Assembly: GCA_003646715.1 (NCBI GenBank)
Contig: QMLL01000073.1
Coordinates: 1 to 7,477, forward strand
Origin: Deltaproteobacteria bacterium
Lineage (GTDB): Bacteria > Desulfobacterota > Syntrophobacteria > B119-G9
DNA: 7,477 bases
Direction: 5' to 3'
Shown: positions 1 through 7,206 of the stretch, piece by piece
Position numbering within the stretch: position 1 is the stretch's first letter
How the letters are laid out: each line of letters opens with the position of its first letter
Notes under the pieces: model-generated
Database searches by the model: none
Seen by the model: only the letters and a program-made list of their open reading frames with translations
What the model was told of the DNA's origin: nothing
Translations under genes and position numbers: made by a program

Positions 1-200
1 CTTTTCGGGGCTTCTCAGAACAGAGAAAATAAGCGCCGTTTGGAAGACCATCTGTTTTCCATCGAAGGATATTCATCCCCGGCCTCAGCTCAAAAGCTCT
101 GACCAGCCTCCCGGCAGCGTTGTGCAGTCTCAGAACAGGGGTTTACTTCCTGGGAACATAAAGTCTCAACATCCCAGAGATATTCCTCTGGCACTTCCAC
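1..200 (-). pseudogene. Orphan, frame-damaged type A sorting-domain fragment
   Basis: Read on the minus strand, positions 142 to 1 encode an open stretch with all the marks of a type IX-like C-terminal sorting domain: LRLHNAAGRLV, then FELRPGMN, then LPNGAYFL and a basic PRK, running off the window edge. It matches the sorting domain at 6754-6950 at 26 of 45 positions without gaps (my count by eye). Just upstream, a YVP-GSK segment expected before it is split between frames: an in-frame TAA lies at 143-145, and one extra C in the run at 152-154 plus one missing A in the run at 142-144 would restore YVPGSKTPVLRL. Only about 20 bases separate it from the stop of the deacetylase gene, so no passenger domain, signal peptide or start codon can belong to it. 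It is best read as a relic of a secreted-protein gene; paired homopolymer sequencing errors are an alternative for the frame damage but do not explain the missing body. The upstream edge near 200 is a guess. Confidence 0.6.
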
Positions 201-223
201 ACTTGCCAAAGCGAGTTTACCGA

Positions 224-1594
224 TTAAATAACGGAGGGCGAGGGCCTTGGCTTTAAATCGATGCTTAAACGATCGTCTTCGATCTCGAGATATGCCCAGA
301 CTGCCTCCTCGGGCAATATCACCTCCCCTTTACCATCGAGATCAAAAGTGATTCTCTCAAGCCACCACCTCGCAAGTTCTCGTGGAAGTGGATTCCAGAA
401 TCCCTCTATTTTCCTAAGATTTCTGAGAAATTCCTCATAAATGAGTAAGTTTTTTGGCTCCCCCAAATAACCTTTGTCCGGGTGAGCATTAAGAAGAGCC
501 AGCCCATATTTTGACTTTATCTGTATGACCTTATTCAACCAGACCCTTGGGCTTTTTTCTCCGAGATACCTGAACAATATATGGTCCTGGGGAAGTGTCA
601 TCGGCAACTCGATCAATTTCCCAAGCCTGAAGGGGAAGAAACTAAATGTTCCACCGGGCTGAGGCTCATATGGGTCGGTATCAAAGAAAGACGAATCGTA
701 GAAAAAGGGGATTTCCCTCAGCCAATCAAGGTTTCGAAGAGTGGAGGGCGACCGGAACCCAACTGCCCCCCATTTCTCCGCCTTTTTCTGAACCTGTCTG
801 ATTCTAGCCCTGAAAATAGTATAATTACAGAAAAGCTTTCCGTCATGCTTGTAACCATGCACTCCAACCTCGAATCCCTCTCTTTTTATGCGCTTAATCA
901 GGTCATCCGGAATCTCGTATTTATTCGTCACAAAGTTGAAACTGGATTTAAATCCATACTTCTTCTCCAGCTCGATCACCTTTTTAATGTTTCTCACTCC
1001 CGAGGACGACTCTACATCGTGAGTTAACAAAAGAGCAAACTGATATCCCGAAGGCCAGAACCATAAAAATGGAAGCTCCTTGATACCCTGCGATTTCATA
1101 AGCAACTTCAGTATGTAAAGCTCAAACCTATGAAGTCTATCGTCAAAGGGCCAGGCAGGAAATGTATCCTGAATCCTCTTCAATCTGTAGAAGGTGGTCC
1201 TCAGCATGACTTGCAGGGCAATAGGCATCATAGGCTTGGCCATGTAGTAGAACCTGGACACAATGGAAAGAAAACTGCTCGGTTTCAGATAACGTTCATA
1301 CAACAGGCTCTCAATGACAAGGTCGGGATCAAAGGGCAAATAGAGTTTCCCATTGAGATAACAGATGTGGGAAATAATCTCTCCTGTCTCATCCCTCACT
1401 GAGGCAAGGATCTCGCCATCTTCGGTTCTAAGGCCTTTCTTAACTGGGCCCCATAGTCGAATTGATATTCCTCCCGGATCCTCGATGGAAAAGTACCCGA
1501 GGTAATCAAAACCCTCTGGAGTTACCACTGATGACACCAGTTTTTTCCCGTTTAAGAGCTTCCACTTATCTAAAAAATACCCTTTCTCCTTCAT
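224..1594 (-). CDS. NodB-fold polysaccharide deacetylase family protein, cytoplasmic
   Basis: 456 residues with no signal peptide or clear membrane segment, so probably cytosolic. The C-terminal half (about 185-410) carries the NodB/CE4 layout: THDVE at 191-195 (motif 1), HGYKH at 246-250 (the metal-binding H...H pair), FRSPS at 280-284, DSSFFDTDP at 300-308 and NAHPD at 369-373 (the late catalytic His). The usual TFDD is replaced by T-H-D-V-E, so the second metal-ligand Asp is absent and Glu195 may stand in; this THDVD/E form is known in divergent deacetylases of surface-polysaccharide loci. Residues 1-185 form a separate region I cannot assign, with a FPAWPFDDRL signature at 145-154 also seen in such proteins. 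The start ATG lies 3 bases after the stop of the preceding gene with only GAGAG as a possible ribosome site, implying translational coupling. Likely role: removing an acetyl group from a sugar of a surface glycan or its precursor. The substrate is unknown; fold assignment is firm, activity is inferred. Confidence 0.88.
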   Translation of the reverse strand: MKEKGYFLDKWKLLNGKKLVSSVVTPEGFDYLGYFSIEDPGGISIRLWGPVKKGLRTEDGEILASVRDETGEIISHICYLNGKLYLPFDPDLVIESLLYERYLKPSSFLSIVSRFYYMAKPMMPIALQVMLRTTFYRLKRIQDTFPAWPFDDRLHRFELYILKLLMKSQGIKELPFLWFWPSGYQFALLLTHDVESSSGVRNIKKVIELEKKYGFKSSFNFVTNKYEIPDDLIKRIKREGFEVGVHGYKHDGKLFCNYTIFRARIRQVQKKAEKWGAVGFRSPSTLRNLDWLREIPFFYDSSFFDTDPYEPQPGGTFSFFPFRLGKLIELPMTLPQDHILFRYLGEKSPRVWLNKVIQIKSKYGLALLNAHPDKGYLGEPKNLLIYEEFLRNLRKIEGFWNPLPRELARWWLERITFDLDGKGEVILPEEAVWAYLEIEDDRLSIDLKPRPSPSVI

Positions 1595-1597
1595 CTC

Positions 1598-2569
1598 TCA
1601 CGCAAAATGTTTGTAAAACAATTCGCCAACAGAACGATTGACAAACAGCGGCGTAGCTTTCAAAATCCTGTTGGTAAAACTGGATTTGAATTTGCCATAA
1701 ACTTCAGATGCCTTCGCAGGTGGAAAGATGTAGTAAGATAGCAACTCTTCCTGAGCTCCCATGGTCTTTTTAAATCTTCGCAAATTTATCTCATCGATAC
1801 CTGTCCTGCCCAGATCGAGATACTCCAGAGACATTTCACGGGCCAGTTTCAAGGCCTCCCAGTATATGAGGTGATTGGGACGGCGGTTTAAAAATTCTTT
1901 AATGGACCCATTATATTTGGCGAAGAGAATTTCTTTTTCCCTCAAAAACATGATTCCCGCAATCGGTCTACCATTAAGTTTTGCGAGGAGAATAAAACCA
2001 TTTCCTCCGAGAATCCCGTACTTCCAGATATTCCTGAAAAAAGCAAAAGGCTGGATAGGCACTCCGTGCTTTCTCCTGACGAACAAATTTAATCTATACA
2101 GGCTTTTCAAGCCGAAAAACGAATTATCCATGACGACTTTCACGCCAGATTCGCGTGCCACCCTGATAGATTGTCTGAACCTCCTGTCAAGTTTATTATA
2201 CATTTCATCTATATTTCCTATCCTTACCCGAAAAGTACTGAAAATTTCGACACGTTGAAAATGCCCATTTAAAGAATTCAGTCTGCCCAAACTCCTGATC
2301 TCCACATAATCGAGCCCGAGTTCGCCCTTTAGCCTGTGCATCTTTTCAAATAAATCTGTCCAATCTCCATCATCACCCCTAAAAAGGCTATAATCAACGA
2401 AAGGAAGACCGATCAACCTTCTGCCCGTCAGAGGGCTGCTCACAAGCATGAAATAAATAGGGTTGTTCCCACATTTATCAACCAGGACAGGTCTGTAGCC
2501 ATAAGTTTCAGCTATCGTTCTGATCCACCATGCTGACTGGAAATAAGTCTGACAACAATTTTGTGACAT
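1598..2569 (-). CDS. FemAB/GNAT-like (BioF2-like) acyl or aminoacyl transferase
   Basis: 323 residues, no signal peptide, cytoplasmic. The sequence has the double-GNAT layout of the FemAB-like/BioF2-like group: an N-terminal half starting with a WW/‘SAWW' segment and a family-typical patch ending LPFVDYSLF (55-63), a basic helix RRFRQSIRVARESGVKV at 129-145 matching the R..IR.A...G motif, then the second half with GFILLAKLNGRPIAGIMFL (191-209), an NHLIYWEAL helix (232-240), and the diagnostic LDLGRT at 251-256 followed by FKKTMGAQEELLSYY (266-280). Family members transfer amino acids from aminoacyl-tRNA to peptidoglycan precursors, or acyl groups to amino sugars, and occur in exopolysaccharide loci. 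Lying between a DUF354 gene and a deacetylase gene, it may modify an amino group on a surface-glycan precursor; the donor and acceptor cannot be read from sequence. The start ATG is 6 bases after the upstream stop and is served by purine-rich sites inside the end of that gene. Confidence 0.85.
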   Translation of the reverse strand: MSQNCCQTYFQSAWWIRTIAETYGYRPVLVDKCGNNPIYFMLVSSPLTGRRLIGLPFVDYSLFRGDDGDWTDLFEKMHRLKGELGLDYVEIRSLGRLNSLNGHFQRVEIFSTFRVRIGNIDEMYNKLDRRFRQSIRVARESGVKVVMDNSFFGLKSLYRLNLFVRRKHGVPIQPFAFFRNIWKYGILGGNGFILLAKLNGRPIAGIMFLREKEILFAKYNGSIKEFLNRRPNHLIYWEALKLAREMSLEYLDLGRTGIDEINLRRFKKTMGAQEELLSYYIFPPAKASEVYGKFKSSFTNRILKATPLFVNRSVGELFYKHFA

Positions 2570-2571
2570 AG

Positions 2572-2587
2572 CCTCTCAACGCCTCCC
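2572..2587 (-). promoter_or_regulatory. Ribosome-binding region of the FemAB-like gene
   Basis: On the minus strand GGGAGG (2582-2587) lies 12 bases and GAGAGG (2572-2577) 2 bases before the ATG at 2569. Neither has the textbook spacing of 5-9 bases. Both overlap the last codons and stop of the DUF354 gene, so a ribosome ending there is placed directly at the next start. This supports ATG 2569 as the start and coupled translation of the two genes. Confidence 0.35.
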
Positions 2588-3622
2588 GCCATATATTTCC
2601 TCTAATTTATCCACGATAAACTCGACTAAATAATCTCTTCGCGATCTATTAAATTTTACAGGCGGTTTTTTCTCCAACCTTATCTTCTCAAAGTCTTCCC
2701 GAGATCTTATAAAAACGAGTTTTCCCGTCCTCTCGAGATATTCATCAACAGCCCCGTGTCTGCTCTGGAATATCGTGTAAGAAGGAATACCAGCTACAGC
2801 CGCTTCTCTGGTCATCGTCCCTCCTCCGCCGATCACGACGTCAGAGTGATAAATAAGGCTCATACCATCCACTACGCGATCGGGAATTACTACTTTACCT
2901 TCCGCCCTGACCCGTGATAATATTTCTGATTTCTGCGACTTTGTGCGAGGAAGCAGGATTATCTGGACCGTTTCTTTACTTAGCAGAAAATCGAGGAGCA
3001 TCCAGAAAATCTCTTCGCTTTTCTTGATGTGATAGTGTGCCGTGGTTGCCGGCGGTCTCAGGGTAACCCACACTTTTTCGGGATTGAGTTCCAGTTTGAG
3101 AGGCAATTCTCCATCGACGTTGTCGAACCCGACATATATTTCTTCTTTGAGGCCCGGGTACTTGATCACCTTATCGAGATTGACCCCCAGTTTCTTAAGC
3201 CGATCATCAGGAATCTTGTCGGGAATCATCAAAAGGTTAGCAAAATGCTTGTACAGAACATCGAAAACAAACTCGTAATCGTACATAATAACGAGATATA
3301 TACCGAGAACCCTGGCTGGTATTACGGAGGCCCTTGCCCCGTGCGAAAGGGCAAGGTCGATCCTGTGATGTCTCGCCCAGTTGAAAAGTTGGGCACTCCT
3401 CAGCGCGAGTCCAAATGCTTTCCTCGATTTACTTTTGCCCGTATATCTGCCTATCAACTGATGCGGGATACCATAGAGTTTAAGAAGCCCTTTCGTCTGG
3501 CCGTAATCCCTGGCTGTGATCAGCACATCGTGACCTCTTCTCTCAAGCTCCGTGATTATCGGCCTGAATATCAGAACATGTGGAGCATTGTCGATATCAA
3601 TCCATATTTTCATTTCAGTCAA
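2576..3622 (-). CDS. DUF354 family protein (GT-B fold, UDP-GlcNAc 2-epimerase/glycosyltransferase-like)
   Basis: Up to 348 residues, matching DUF354 (PF04007) along its whole length. Family marks in order (numbering from the TTG start): KIWIDIDNAPHV (5-16), RPIITELERRGHDVLITARDYGQT (20-43), SHGARASV (93-100), a YDYEF segment (114-118), YPGLKEEIY (155-163), the strongly conserved LRPPATTAHYH (188-198), ILLPR (222-226), then SLIYHSDVVIGGGGTMTREAAVAGIP (255-280), the C-terminal nucleotide-sugar-binding half, and GAVDEYLERTGKL (290-302). The fold resembles MurG and UDP-GlcNAc 2-epimerase; members occur in archaeal and bacterial surface-polysaccharide clusters but the reaction is not established. 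The longest frame starts with TTG at 3620-3622; ATG at 3611-3613 (codon 4) gives the usual family N-terminus MKIWID and is more likely, making 345 residues. Neither has a good Shine-Dalgarno; a purine-rich GGGAGAGGGGG lies about 30 bases before the ATG. First gene of the operon, 6 bases before the next. Confidence 0.9.
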   Translation of the reverse strand: MTEMKIWIDIDNAPHVLIFRPIITELERRGHDVLITARDYGQTKGLLKLYGIPHQLIGRYTGKSKSRKAFGLALRSAQLFNWARHHRIDLALSHGARASVIPARVLGIYLVIMYDYEFVFDVLYKHFANLLMIPDKIPDDRLKKLGVNLDKVIKYPGLKEEIYVGFDNVDGELPLKLELNPEKVWVTLRPPATTAHYHIKKSEEIFWMLLDFLLSKETVQIILLPRTKSQKSEILSRVRAEGKVVIPDRVVDGMSLIYHSDVVIGGGGTMTREAAVAGIPSYTIFQSRHGAVDEYLERTGKLVFIRSREDFEKIRLEKKPPVKFNRSRRDYLVEFIVDKLEEIYGGRR

Positions 3623-4112
3623 TGCATTCTACCAATACGATTCCCCCTCTCCCGACGCCTTCACCTTGGTCATCTTTTCGATTCGGTGACCTTGACTAAA
3701 TTGATACCATCCCGACAGAGGAAAATCAACTCGCAATATGCCGTCAAACTGATCTGCCCTTCAAACTCAATTATAGAGGGGAAGATTCTAAAAGAAAGCC
3801 TCTTGAGAAATCCTTACTGAACGTTTCTCCAGTTGCTGAATTCTGAAATACTTTGCATTGCAAATAAAGCTTCAGATTTCGGAGCACGTTCACTCTAATG
3901 CATAAAACATAACATTCAGGCTACCCTGGAATTAAATGTCTCCGGTTTGTCTGCAATTGGGTCCTATCAGAAGAGGACATGTACTATAAACGCCGTTTCT
4001 TTTGAAGCCTTATCTGAACTAACAAAAGCCACTTAAACTTTAAAAAACTCTCTCACTTGGCGATACTTTCTATTACCATCCCTTCTGGAGTTAGCCAGAG
4101 TTAGTCTTCATT
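3623..4112. other. 490-base gap without a confident gene
   Basis: This stretch separates the 812-residue secreted deacetylase gene from the operon. On the minus strand I find several frames open for 40-75 codons but no protein I recognise. There is no tRNA-like fold, transposase or repeat array. A short inverted repeat TCTGG-6-CCAGA lies at 4084-4099, just past the secreted-protein stop codon, without a T-tract, so it is a poor terminator. The operon's promoter should lie here: a lone TATAAT on the minus strand sits at 3770-3775, but it has no matching -35 hexamer at 16-18 bases and falls inside the candidate small ORF, so I do not call it. Confidence 0.5.
3670..3858 (-). CDS. Possible small or remnant ORF, 62 residues, unknown
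   Basis: From ATG at 3856-3858 to TGA at 3670-3672 the minus strand is open for 62 codons (76 codons from the preceding stop). The predicted end reads EFEGQISLTAYCELIFLC followed by RDGINLVKVTESKR, which has the look of a normal protein C-terminus rather than low-complexity noise, and third positions are about half G/C like the operon genes. Its stop overlaps an ATG (ATGA) that opens a 14-codon ORF ending 10-15 bases before the DUF354 start, a spacing seen in coupled operons. Against it: no ribosome-binding site at the ATG, no family match I can recall, and a length chance could produce. It could be a true small first gene of the operon, the 3' remnant of a lost gene, or nothing. Confidence 0.2.
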
Positions 4113-6551
4113 TTATTTATTCAACCACACTATCTTTCTTGATAGCACCTTCCCTTCCCCTTCCAGTCTCAACACAGCGAAGTAAATCCCCTCTGGCAGA
4201 AACCCGGTATCTAAGGTTCTTTTGTCCAAAATCAACCTATGGACCCCCTTCATCTCAAAACCAGATTTAAATGTTTGAACCAACCTTCCATTCACACTAT
4301 ACAATTTGATTGCAATCCGCTCGTCGAACGGCAAATAATACTCGAGCAGCAGCATATTCTCCGCTGGGATAGGGAAAACGTTAAATGTCACTTTGGACGA
4401 GCCCTGTAAATCGCTATAACTATCTTCCTGTCTATTTTGTTTGGCATCAGAGAGTTTTTTGTTGTACCAACTTCTGACATTAAAGAAAACTATGTTATTT
4501 GACTCATCCAGTTCCTTTACGATGTTATATGGATCCAGAGAAATTTTTATAATCGAGGGGTTGGCAATCCCCATCAAAGCCAATTTGACAATTGTGCTAC
4601 ATTCAGGAAAAATTTCGGACGTAACTGAAATACTTAATAGCGAATCTTCTGTTGCGGTTCCTGTAGAAGTAATTTTATAGGGACATATTCCACTTTCATA
4701 ACCCAAGTTGTGTACCACGAAACGAAGTGTGTCAGATTCTATAAAACTTACTTGTTCATTGAATATCGCAAAATCGCAAGAAAAATTCCCGTAATCGATG
4801 GTGAATTCTACAGAATCTCGGCCATCTACGTAAAAATCGATCTCCAAAGTATCATTAAGTATAGAATAGCTCACTTCTCTACCGTTTACACTGACAGAAT
4901 AGATCGGAACATTTTCGGTCTCATACTTCTTTAGGTGAAAAAGCTTTCTTTCATCGCTGGAATTGGTTATAACCACATCATTTGTCCACACCCAAACACT
5001 CACTGAACCATCATTATTTTCTTTCTCCCAATATAAATGTTTAAGGATCTCGTCCAGAGATGCCCATTTTACCTCGCCGTATAGGCTGTCATTTATATAA
5101 TCTGCAACAGGATTAAATCCATCAACTCCGTTCTGGAAAATTTCATTATGATGGGAATACAAAAGAAGCGGCCTGTCAATGAACAATACAAAAGGCCAGT
5201 TAAACTTATCCATCACAAAGGGAAAATAAGAAGTACAGGGGTGCCTTCGAATCAAAAGCGGAAAGTTTGAAAAATAATCTTCGGCAGGATGAATTCCATA
5301 GGACCAATACGGCACTAACTCTTCACCCAATGGAACTGTTTGAGCGTTAATCGTGGCAAGATAATTGTACTTTTTCAAAATCCCTAAAGTCGCCGTTGGA
5401 GCTATCCCCCAGGGAAATATCATGACCCTGCCGAAGGAAACACCAGATCGAGTTTGATGCTCATACATTCGAGTCAAACCTTCTAAAATATCGGCTTCTT
5501 GCTCTTGTAAGCTACGCGGGAAATGCGTGGAGGAATCGCACCACAATCCGCCGTTTGCCTCACACATAGAATCCACTTGCTGTTGAGTATAAAAATAAAA
5601 TTCGTACCCGTCGTGATTATTTCCATGTTGAACAATGGAAAATCGATCAGACCTATTAATAAAGAGTGATGCCACGGAATCAATGGTTGTCGTGAAAAAG
5701 CGGGGAATAAATCCTATCGTTGTGTGAAAGTTGTGCAAATCCATTTCCTGCAATAACTGAAAGTAATCTATATTTCCCCATGGCTGAACCAACCTGGGAT
5801 CGTCAATGGTCAAGTTGGCAAAATCCACCTTACTGTGCCAGCAATAATTTCCAAAGGCACCTCTTATGAAGAACATCTTAGGAACTAAAACAGAAAAATT
5901 CTGCGGTCTATATAAATCTCTTAATGCGTTCTCTTCCAAATCCTTATACTGATTACCTGAATCTATGAAAATGAATCCGTTACCTGCCTTAAAACGGACC
6001 AAAATTGCGTAATCGCCCAAAGAAATCACAACGCTTCCTCTGTTCAATCTATCATATATCTGTCCGTAGTCAAAGTTATAGTTCACCATACTAAAAGGAA
6101 ATCTTAAGCCTGTAAATTCTCTTGTTATTTGAGAATCCGCAACTGCTATCGCGTAAGTTATATCTTCCTCCCTGTAAACTTTGTCTACAAGTCGTAACCT
6201 TCCGTCAATTAAGAGATTAAGATGAACCAATGGCAGCGTATCAATGACCTCATAAATCAACAAATTACCTCCCTTATGAACATATGCAGAAACAACTTCT
6301 ATATCTTCAGTGGATAGCACATATTCAAGAGCCCTATGGCTGACAGCTATTCCTTTAGGACCTGCTTCACTTAAATAAGTGGTTATCAAAGTATCTATAG
6401 TGGTACTATCAGTCAAATCTAAACATGTTGAAGACAGCCCATAGAAATCAGCTAATTTATTGATATTTATGTCACCTTTACTCAAATAAGATGAACGGAA
6501 AAGAAGCAAATTAGCAGAAATGACACTTAGTATAATTAAATATTCCCTCAT
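4113..6551 (-). CDS. Secreted multidomain NodB-type polysaccharide deacetylase with CARDB-like domain and type A sorting domain
   Basis: 812 residues. Residues 1-20 form a short signal peptide (MREY, then hydrophobic LIILSVISANLLLF). Residues about 25-200 resemble a glutamine-amidotransferase-like/flavodoxin-like domain, with AYVHKGGNLLIYE (89-101) and AGNGFIFIDSGN (189-200). A NodB/CE4-like catalytic domain follows (about 240-505): TIDD at 248-251, the metal pair in HGNNH at 309-313, IFPWGIAP at 378-385 and YSHHNE at 465-470 as the late His motif. All key acidic and His positions are present, so it is probably active. After a beta-rich linker comes a CARDB-like domain (about 595-692) ending in the hallmark DPYNIVKELDESNN (673-686), then a polar linker and a type A sorting domain (about 722-812: FPIPAEN, IKLYSVNGRLVQTF, LPEGIYFAVL, RKIVW). 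Expected route: Sec export, then type IX-like transport to the surface, acting on a surface or external glycan. Own transcription unit. My hand counts in sampled lines suggest it is more AT-rich than the downstream operon. Only a weak GGA precedes the ATG. Confidence 0.85.
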   Translation of the reverse strand: MREYLIILSVISANLLLFRSSYLSKGDININKLADFYGLSSTCLDLTDSTTIDTLITTYLSEAGPKGIAVSHRALEYVLSTEDIEVVSAYVHKGGNLLIYEVIDTLPLVHLNLLIDGRLRLVDKVYREEDITYAIAVADSQITREFTGLRFPFSMVNYNFDYGQIYDRLNRGSVVISLGDYAILVRFKAGNGFIFIDSGNQYKDLEENALRDLYRPQNFSVLVPKMFFIRGAFGNYCWHSKVDFANLTIDDPRLVQPWGNIDYFQLLQEMDLHNFHTTIGFIPRFFTTTIDSVASLFINRSDRFSIVQHGNNHDGYEFYFYTQQQVDSMCEANGGLWCDSSTHFPRSLQEQEADILEGLTRMYEHQTRSGVSFGRVMIFPWGIAPTATLGILKKYNYLATINAQTVPLGEELVPYWSYGIHPAEDYFSNFPLLIRRHPCTSYFPFVMDKFNWPFVLFIDRPLLLYSHHNEIFQNGVDGFNPVADYINDSLYGEVKWASLDEILKHLYWEKENNDGSVSVWVWTNDVVITNSSDERKLFHLKKYETENVPIYSVSVNGREVSYSILNDTLEIDFYVDGRDSVEFTIDYGNFSCDFAIFNEQVSFIESDTLRFVVHNLGYESGICPYKITSTGTATEDSLLSISVTSEIFPECSTIVKLALMGIANPSIIKISLDPYNIVKELDESNNIVFFNVRSWYNKKLSDAKQNRQEDSYSDLQGSSKVTFNVFPIPAENMLLLEYYLPFDERIAIKLYSVNGRLVQTFKSGFEMKGVHRLILDKRTLDTGFLPEGIYFAVLRLEGEGKVLSRKIVWLNK

Positions 6552-6753
6552 TTTTGTCCGATAAGGAATATCTAATTATCAGTTCACAAAAGTATTTAGA
6601 TAATAAATTAGTGGAGTCGTGTTTACAAGTCTTTCTTCGAAGAATTTCAGGTTTAATCAAATTCGAGGAATTCGTTTGTATCAAGTAGTCAAGTGGAGCT
6701 ACACTTAAATGTAATTACCTATGTTGCCTAATAAATCTTTATTGAAGAGACTC
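6552..6753. other. AT-rich intergenic gap before the secreted deacetylase gene
   Basis: About 200 bases between two secreted-protein genes. It holds a perfect 12-base palindrome TTCTTCGAAGAA at 6633-6644 and a small inverted repeat AAGTG-6-CACTT at 6691-6706, neither followed by a T-tract on the minus strand, so no convincing terminator. It should contain the promoter of the 812-residue gene. Confidence 0.5.
6587..6594 (-). promoter_or_regulatory. Candidate Bacteroidota-type -7 element (TACTTTTG)
   Basis: The minus strand reads TACTTTTG, an exact match to the TAnnTTTG -7 consensus known from Bacteroidota, about 35 bases before the ATG at 6551. I found no TTTG/TTG -33 element at the expected 19-21 bases upstream, and the phylum is not certain, so this is only a candidate. 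Confidence 0.18.
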
Positions 6754-7206
6754 TTACCTCAATATAAGGGTTTTTACAACCTTACGAGGTTCACTCGAAT
6801 AAAGGAAATACATCCCGTTAGGCAAGTGTCTCGTGTCCCAAGTGATCTCGTTTAAACCGGGACGAAGCTCGAAAAGGTCAGCCAATCTTCCTGAACAATC
6901 ATAAAGCTTCAGCACTTTGGTTTTTGTCCCCGGTACATAAGCCCTGATTATCCCTTCTTCCTTCACCGGATTGGGGACAACCATAAAGTCAAAATCGAGA
7001 TTATCTAACTTGAGCTGCCCTTCCTCCTCAACGGGCATCGGCGCCACTGTGTAAACACCGACATCATCGAACCACACAGTCCCAGTACGGTATCTAAACA
7101 ATAAATAAATGACCAACTTCTCTATAGGTGCAGATGGCTGTATTGTATGCTTAGAATAAATCCAATCCTGGGTCCCAACCGGGAAAGTTACACATTCTCC
7201 ATACAT
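6754..7206 (-). CDS. Downstream ORF of the interrupted gene: sorting-domain-containing C-terminal fragment
   Basis: The part after the TAA is open for 150 codons from an internal ATG at 7204-7206 that sits in the middle of a beta-strand region (MYGECVTF). It holds the second half of the carbohydrate-binding-type domain (about 1-55), an acidic linker (57-70) and the full sorting domain (about 76-150). It has no signal peptide and no ribosome-binding site, so independent expression would leave it in the cytoplasm; the ATG is almost certainly a former internal Met. Confidence 0.55.
   Translation of the reverse strand: MYGECVTFPVGTQDWIYSKHTIQPSAPIEKLVIYLLFRYRTGTVWFDDVGVYTVAPMPVEEEGQLKLDNLDFDFMVVPNPVKEEGIIRAYVPGTKTKVLKLYDCSGRLADLFELRPGLNEITWDTRHLPNGMYFLYSSEPRKVVKTLILR

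Noticed and set aside
581..1402. Plus-strand ORFs at 581-1027 and 1130-1402
   Set aside because: Both are antisense to the NodB deacetylase gene, whose motifs lie on the minus strand; translations look random.
1875..2258. Plus-strand 127-codon ORF
   Set aside because: Antisense to the FemAB-like gene, no protein-like features.
3770..3775. TATAAT on the minus strand as the operon -10 box
   Set aside because: No -35 hexamer resembling TTGACA at 16-18 bases (best TTTCTT), and it falls inside a candidate ORF.
3029..3820. 263-codon plus-strand ORF opposite the DUF354 gene
   Set aside because: It lies mostly antisense to a gene with clear family motifs and its translation has no recognisable domain; the extra open part past 3622 is weakly interesting but not enough for a call.
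3901..3970. Sequence resembling an insertion-sequence end near GACCCAATTGCAGAC (minus strand)
   Set aside because: No matching inverted terminal repeat, target duplication or transposase fragment found in the window.
4084..4099. Inverted repeat TCTGG-6-CCAGA as terminator of the 812-residue gene
   Set aside because: Only 5 base pairs and no T-tract after it on the minus strand.
4441..5683. Plus-strand ORFs at 4441-4680 and 4710-4934 and a second minus-strand frame at 5483-5683
   Set aside because: All lie inside the coding frame of the 812-residue protein and are shadows of it.
6633..6644. Perfect palindrome TTCTTCGAAGAA as an operator
   Set aside because: Twelve bases, single copy, no second site and no nearby regulator gene; could be chance in AT-rich DNA.
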